Origin: Cristatella mucedo
Taxonomy: Eukaryota; Bryozoa; Phylactolaemata; Cristatellidae
Reading direction: 5' to 3'
Length of the DNA stretch: 21,000 nucleotides
Assembly (NCBI GenBank): GCA_009760855.2
Contig: WPIO01000029.1
Location: 64,001 to 85,000 of the forward strand
In this document: in pieces, positions 1 through 21,000 of the stretch
Position numbering within the stretch: position 1 is the stretch's first letter
Layout of the letters: every line of letters begins with the position of its first letter
Notes under the pieces: generated by a model
What the model was told of the DNA's origin: nothing
Database searches by the model: none
Seen by the model: the letters and a program-made list of their open reading frames with translations, nothing else
Translations under genes and position numbers: made by a program

Positions 1-373
1 GGACAATAAATTAGCTGTCCCATTCCTCCACTTAAAGACAGTTGGTGACAGAAGCTTTAGCTCTGCAGGTCCTAGACTGTGGAACTCGCTTCCACAATTC
101 TTACGCAACGACATCTACTCTCCAACTGCCGACTATGGCACATCTTTTTCAGCGGTCGTGAACTGCTACTTCTATGCTACTCACTACCTCAACTGCTCTC
201 CTGACTCTGCTATGCTTCCCACTTTCTCTTTGTTGCGTGAGAATTAGTCTGTTGGCTACCGAATGCGTACCGAAAGCCGCTTATGCTGTGAGTACACTAT
301 ACAAAACTCTCCTCCGTAACACCCACATGGTCTTTATGACTTTGTGGAGTTACTGACGGAGATACATTACATA
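1..373 (+). mobile_element. LINE family A, 3' end of reverse-transcriptase ORF plus 3' UTR (cut by window edge)
   Basis: The first 170 bases read in one frame as DNKLAVPFLHLKTVGDRSFS then SAGPRLWNSLPQFL, the C-terminal motif common to non-LTR retrotransposon ORFs (SFSSAGPRLWNSLP). The remaining part matches the copy at 16555-16930 base for base over long stretches and ends in ...gagatacattacata, which I take as the element's 3' end. Only a 3' fragment is present, so it is not autonomous. It lies opposite in sense to the host gene, in its downstream intron. Confidence 0.8.
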
Positions 374-435
374 GGCTGGAACCCGGCGAGGCGATGTGTA
401 CTTCAAGCCAGCCCCTGGGTCTTAGCCTGGGTCTT

Positions 436-571
436 AGCGTTTTAGGTGGTACGGTACTCGATCTTTATGATCCAGGTCGTGGGTTCAAATCCTGCAGCAG
501 GCAACTCTTTATTGCCCACTGCAACCGGTGTTGATAGCCACTACATAAATGAGCTATTAAATCAGTTGACC
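436..571 (+). mobile_element. tRNA-derived SINE, copy 1
   Basis: Contains a pol III B-box-like ggttcaaatcc inside ggtcgtgggttcaaatcctgc, followed by the family body ...cccactgcaaccggtgttgatagcc and ...ttaaatcag. It shares order and spacing with the copies at 1126, 2684 and 11553 but is more diverged; the A box is poor. Confidence 0.7.
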
Positions 572-575
572 GTTT

Positions 576-1005
576 TTCACTTTACTAGGGCTTTTCACTC
601 GGTTCACGACAGACAAAACGACAGCTCAAGGCCAACAGCAATACAAGCACAGGATGACAGGCATCCTATTGTGTAACTTTGGCAGCACGACCACAATGAA
701 TTTTCAGGACGGGTCTGAACAACCAACTGTGCCCGCCTACTCATTGGCCCCAGTGTGGTTAGGTGTGGCACAAAGATTACACTAAGACTACACTACTAAG
801 ACTACCACACTAAGACTACCGAGTTCATACTGAAGAACACAGAGTGAACTAAGTTCTGTGTGCTACAGCCATGCACTCAGCCTGAGATGAGCAGCCAGTG
901 CGGCCCTTTTTTCCACCTTGCCTTGGTCTATTTCATGTTTGCGCATCGGCCTCGGAAGCACAAGAGCAAGCCAAACAAGAGCCTATTGCGGAGACACGAC
1001 CTGCA
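576..1005. other. Intron sequence without a recognised feature
   Basis: No exon of the deacetylase and no element that I recognise. A short triplication of actaagact-type words lies near 780-820 (acactaagactacactactaagactaccacactaagac, described here by its repeat word only). Confidence 0.5.
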
Positions 1006-1100
1006 TTCGGTTTGGCCGAGTGGTTAAGGTGCTTGCCTCGACTAAGGTCGAGGTGAGTGCATTTTTGCTGACTTATGTCATGGGCTCGAGCCCCGTGGCA
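1006..1100 (+). repeat. tRNA-like segment (class II type), probably a tRNA-derived retroposon head
   Basis: An A box tggccgagtgg (1013-1023) is followed by a stem cctcg...cgagg, a long variable region and a T-arm-like atggg-ctcgagc-cccgt (B box near 1082-1094). This resembles tRNA-Leu or tRNA-Ser. The acceptor halves (ttcggtt and ggcatat) do not pair and the anticodon loop has eight bases, so it is not a functional tRNA. Confidence 0.45.
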
Positions 1101-1125
1101 TATGTGAAGCATCTGAAAAGAGCCG

Positions 1126-1323
1126 TGATGACACACTGGATAAGGCGGTTGCTTTCACGGCCTCGGTCCCGAGGTCGTGGGTTCGATTCCTGCGGTGGGC
1201 GATCCTTTATCGCCACTGCAAGCGGTGGTGATAGCCGTAAAGGCTCTTCTGTCGCTATACAAAAGAGGCTGTTTAATCAGCTAGGATTTATTTATTTATT
1301 TAAGTTCTCTTAGGGTGCTATAC
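1126..1323 (+). mobile_element. tRNA-derived SINE, copy 2, with LINE-like tail
   Basis: The head aaggcggttgctttcacggc leads to a B box (ggttcgattcc near 1180), then the body atcgccactgc-aa-gcggtggtgat, then ggctcttctgtcgctatacaa and gctgtttaatcagctagg. It is very close to the copy at 2684. After an (attt)n run it ends taagttctcttagggtgcta, like the 3' end of LINE family B. Confidence 0.8.
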
Positions 1324-1329
1324 AAATGA

Positions 1330-1816
1330 AATATATATATATATATGAAATACAAGTTTAAAAAGTGACCCGTTGCAGCCAAGAAAGCAGGGTCGGAATG
1401 GACAGGAGACAGTCTTTGCCGAATGGAGCTGCACCCTAAGACATTTAAAAATACAAACGGTCGCACGAGCGCCGAAAGCCGAGAGCAAGCACATGGCGTG
1501 AGCCGTGGGCACGGATGCCAATTAGACAAACGGACTGAAGTCTTGCGAGACTGAAGAGGAGATGATCCATCAATGGCACACGACCTGAGTCTTACTGCTG
1601 GGGCACACACACCAGCACGACGGCAGATGAGAGAGCACAGCTGTCATCGACGATCATCTTGGCAACTGGTCAAAAAAGAGCTACTGCAATGAGTGCACTT
1701 TCAGCTCGACTGAGTTGCAAGCAAAGCAGTAAATGAGTTTCATATATCAGTAGCCTATCGCCACATCTCCCATACAAATAATAGAGTAGATTTCATAGCA
1801 TGAACCAAAAACGTAC
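1330..1816. other. Intron sequence, no recognised feature; short AT run
   Basis: Contains a short (at)n run at about 1331-1346. I looked here on the minus strand for the deacetylase exon starting Gly-Gly-Tyr and did not find it. No other signal seen. Confidence 0.5.
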
Positions 1817-20663
<18,847 letters not shown>

Positions 20664-21000
20664 CTAAAACAACGTAGCACCAGCATTAATTAGTTGCAGT
20701 GGTCTACTTCAAAAGTAAACAGCACCTGTATTAGACGACACTCATTATGGAGCATCAGCAATGCCAGTCACAAGGACGCAAATCCACTTACAATAAACTC
20801 CAATACAGCAGGCTCCACTCGTAAGCCTGCCTGATAAAGACCCACTTAAGATTTGATGACACTTTTAAAATAGGACGGATTTAATTTGTACGACCAAAAT
20901 GCTCTAGCTAGAAACCCATCTGACTCTGGATATGAGAACCCACTGCCCTTAGAGTAGACCTATCAGGAATATCCTAAAAGTCCTACCGTTTTTTCCTAGC
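20664..21000 (-). other. Upstream intron of the HDAC6-like gene, no secure exon
   Basis: The sequence before acceptor ttttag of exon 1. An exon encoding the MGDA(D/E)Y segment of domain 1 is expected next, but none is clear. A short frame near 20785-20825 ending VEPAVLEFI before gtaagt is suggestive only. Confidence 0.5.

Noticed and set aside
1006-1100. A functional tRNA-Leu/Ser gene
   Set aside because: The acceptor arms do not pair and the anticodon loop is the wrong size; more likely a retroposon head.
1-1816. Expected domain 2 GGY exon
   Set aside because: No minus-strand Gly-Gly-Tyr coding segment with an acceptor was found; it probably lies outside the window rather than being lost.
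20785-20825. Short minus-strand frame VEPAVLEFI before gtaagt as a domain 1 exon
   Set aside because: PAVLEF resembles PVALEF of domain 1 and the donor is good, but joining it to exon 1 adds two residues, the expected MGDA(D/E)Y part is absent and its length does not match the 63-nt domain 2 twin.

Overview
The window is intron-rich animal DNA from a metazoan, most likely an invertebrate; I cannot name the species. The evidence is spliceosomal exons with GT-AG borders, LINE and SINE fragments, DNA-transposon relics and long microsatellites. There are no prokaryotic-type operons, rRNA genes or CRISPR arrays, and none of the long open frames is itself a gene: they are microsatellites, antisense shadows or transposon debris.

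The main content is one gene on the minus strand that runs through the whole window and continues past both ends. It is an HDAC6-like class IIb histone/protein deacetylase with two tandem deacetylase domains. I could chain 17 exons by hand, at 20604-20663, 20312-20401, 19529-19638, 18981-19152, 18790-18935, 15225-15278, 12302-12392, 10123-10163, 8456-8552, 8152-8223, 4994-5019, 4799-4903, 4371-4439, 4107-4233, 3921-3983, 2077-2136 and 1817-1906. All junction phases agree, giving about 491 codons without a stop. The first four exons are the C-terminal part of domain 1 and what follows it. The fifth is a charged linker. Exons 6 to 17 are almost all of domain 2 (about 298 residues). The N-terminus and most of domain 1 lie beyond 21000. 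The exon with the domain 2 catalytic tyrosine and the rest of the C-terminus lie to the left of position 1.

Two features of the gene stand out. Domain 2 keeps its visible zinc and charge-relay residues ([19 protein letters not shown]). Domain 1 reads GDCC where the family has GGY(N/C), so its catalytic tyrosine is a cysteine. Both domains have exons of exactly 20 and 30 codons at matching positions, which records an old tandem duplication. One intron, between 2076 and 1907, appears to be GC-AG.

The introns are packed with mobile and simple DNA. There are two LINE families (A: 1-373, 4532-4575, 16490-16930; B: 6560-7284, 13440-13870 and several tail-only copies), four copies of a tRNA-derived SINE, a decayed pogo/Tigger transposase (17143-18421) and a 185-bp hAT-type element with 8-bp target duplications that resembles the horizontally spread SPIN family (18550-18734). 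There are also two CAG-repeat modules with shared flanks (10812-11081, 14859-15143), a 414-bp CA array (15442-15855), a 260-bp GA tract (19240-19497) and an alternating purine-pyrimidine block (19898-20103).

All family assignments come from reading motifs and from memory. No search was run.
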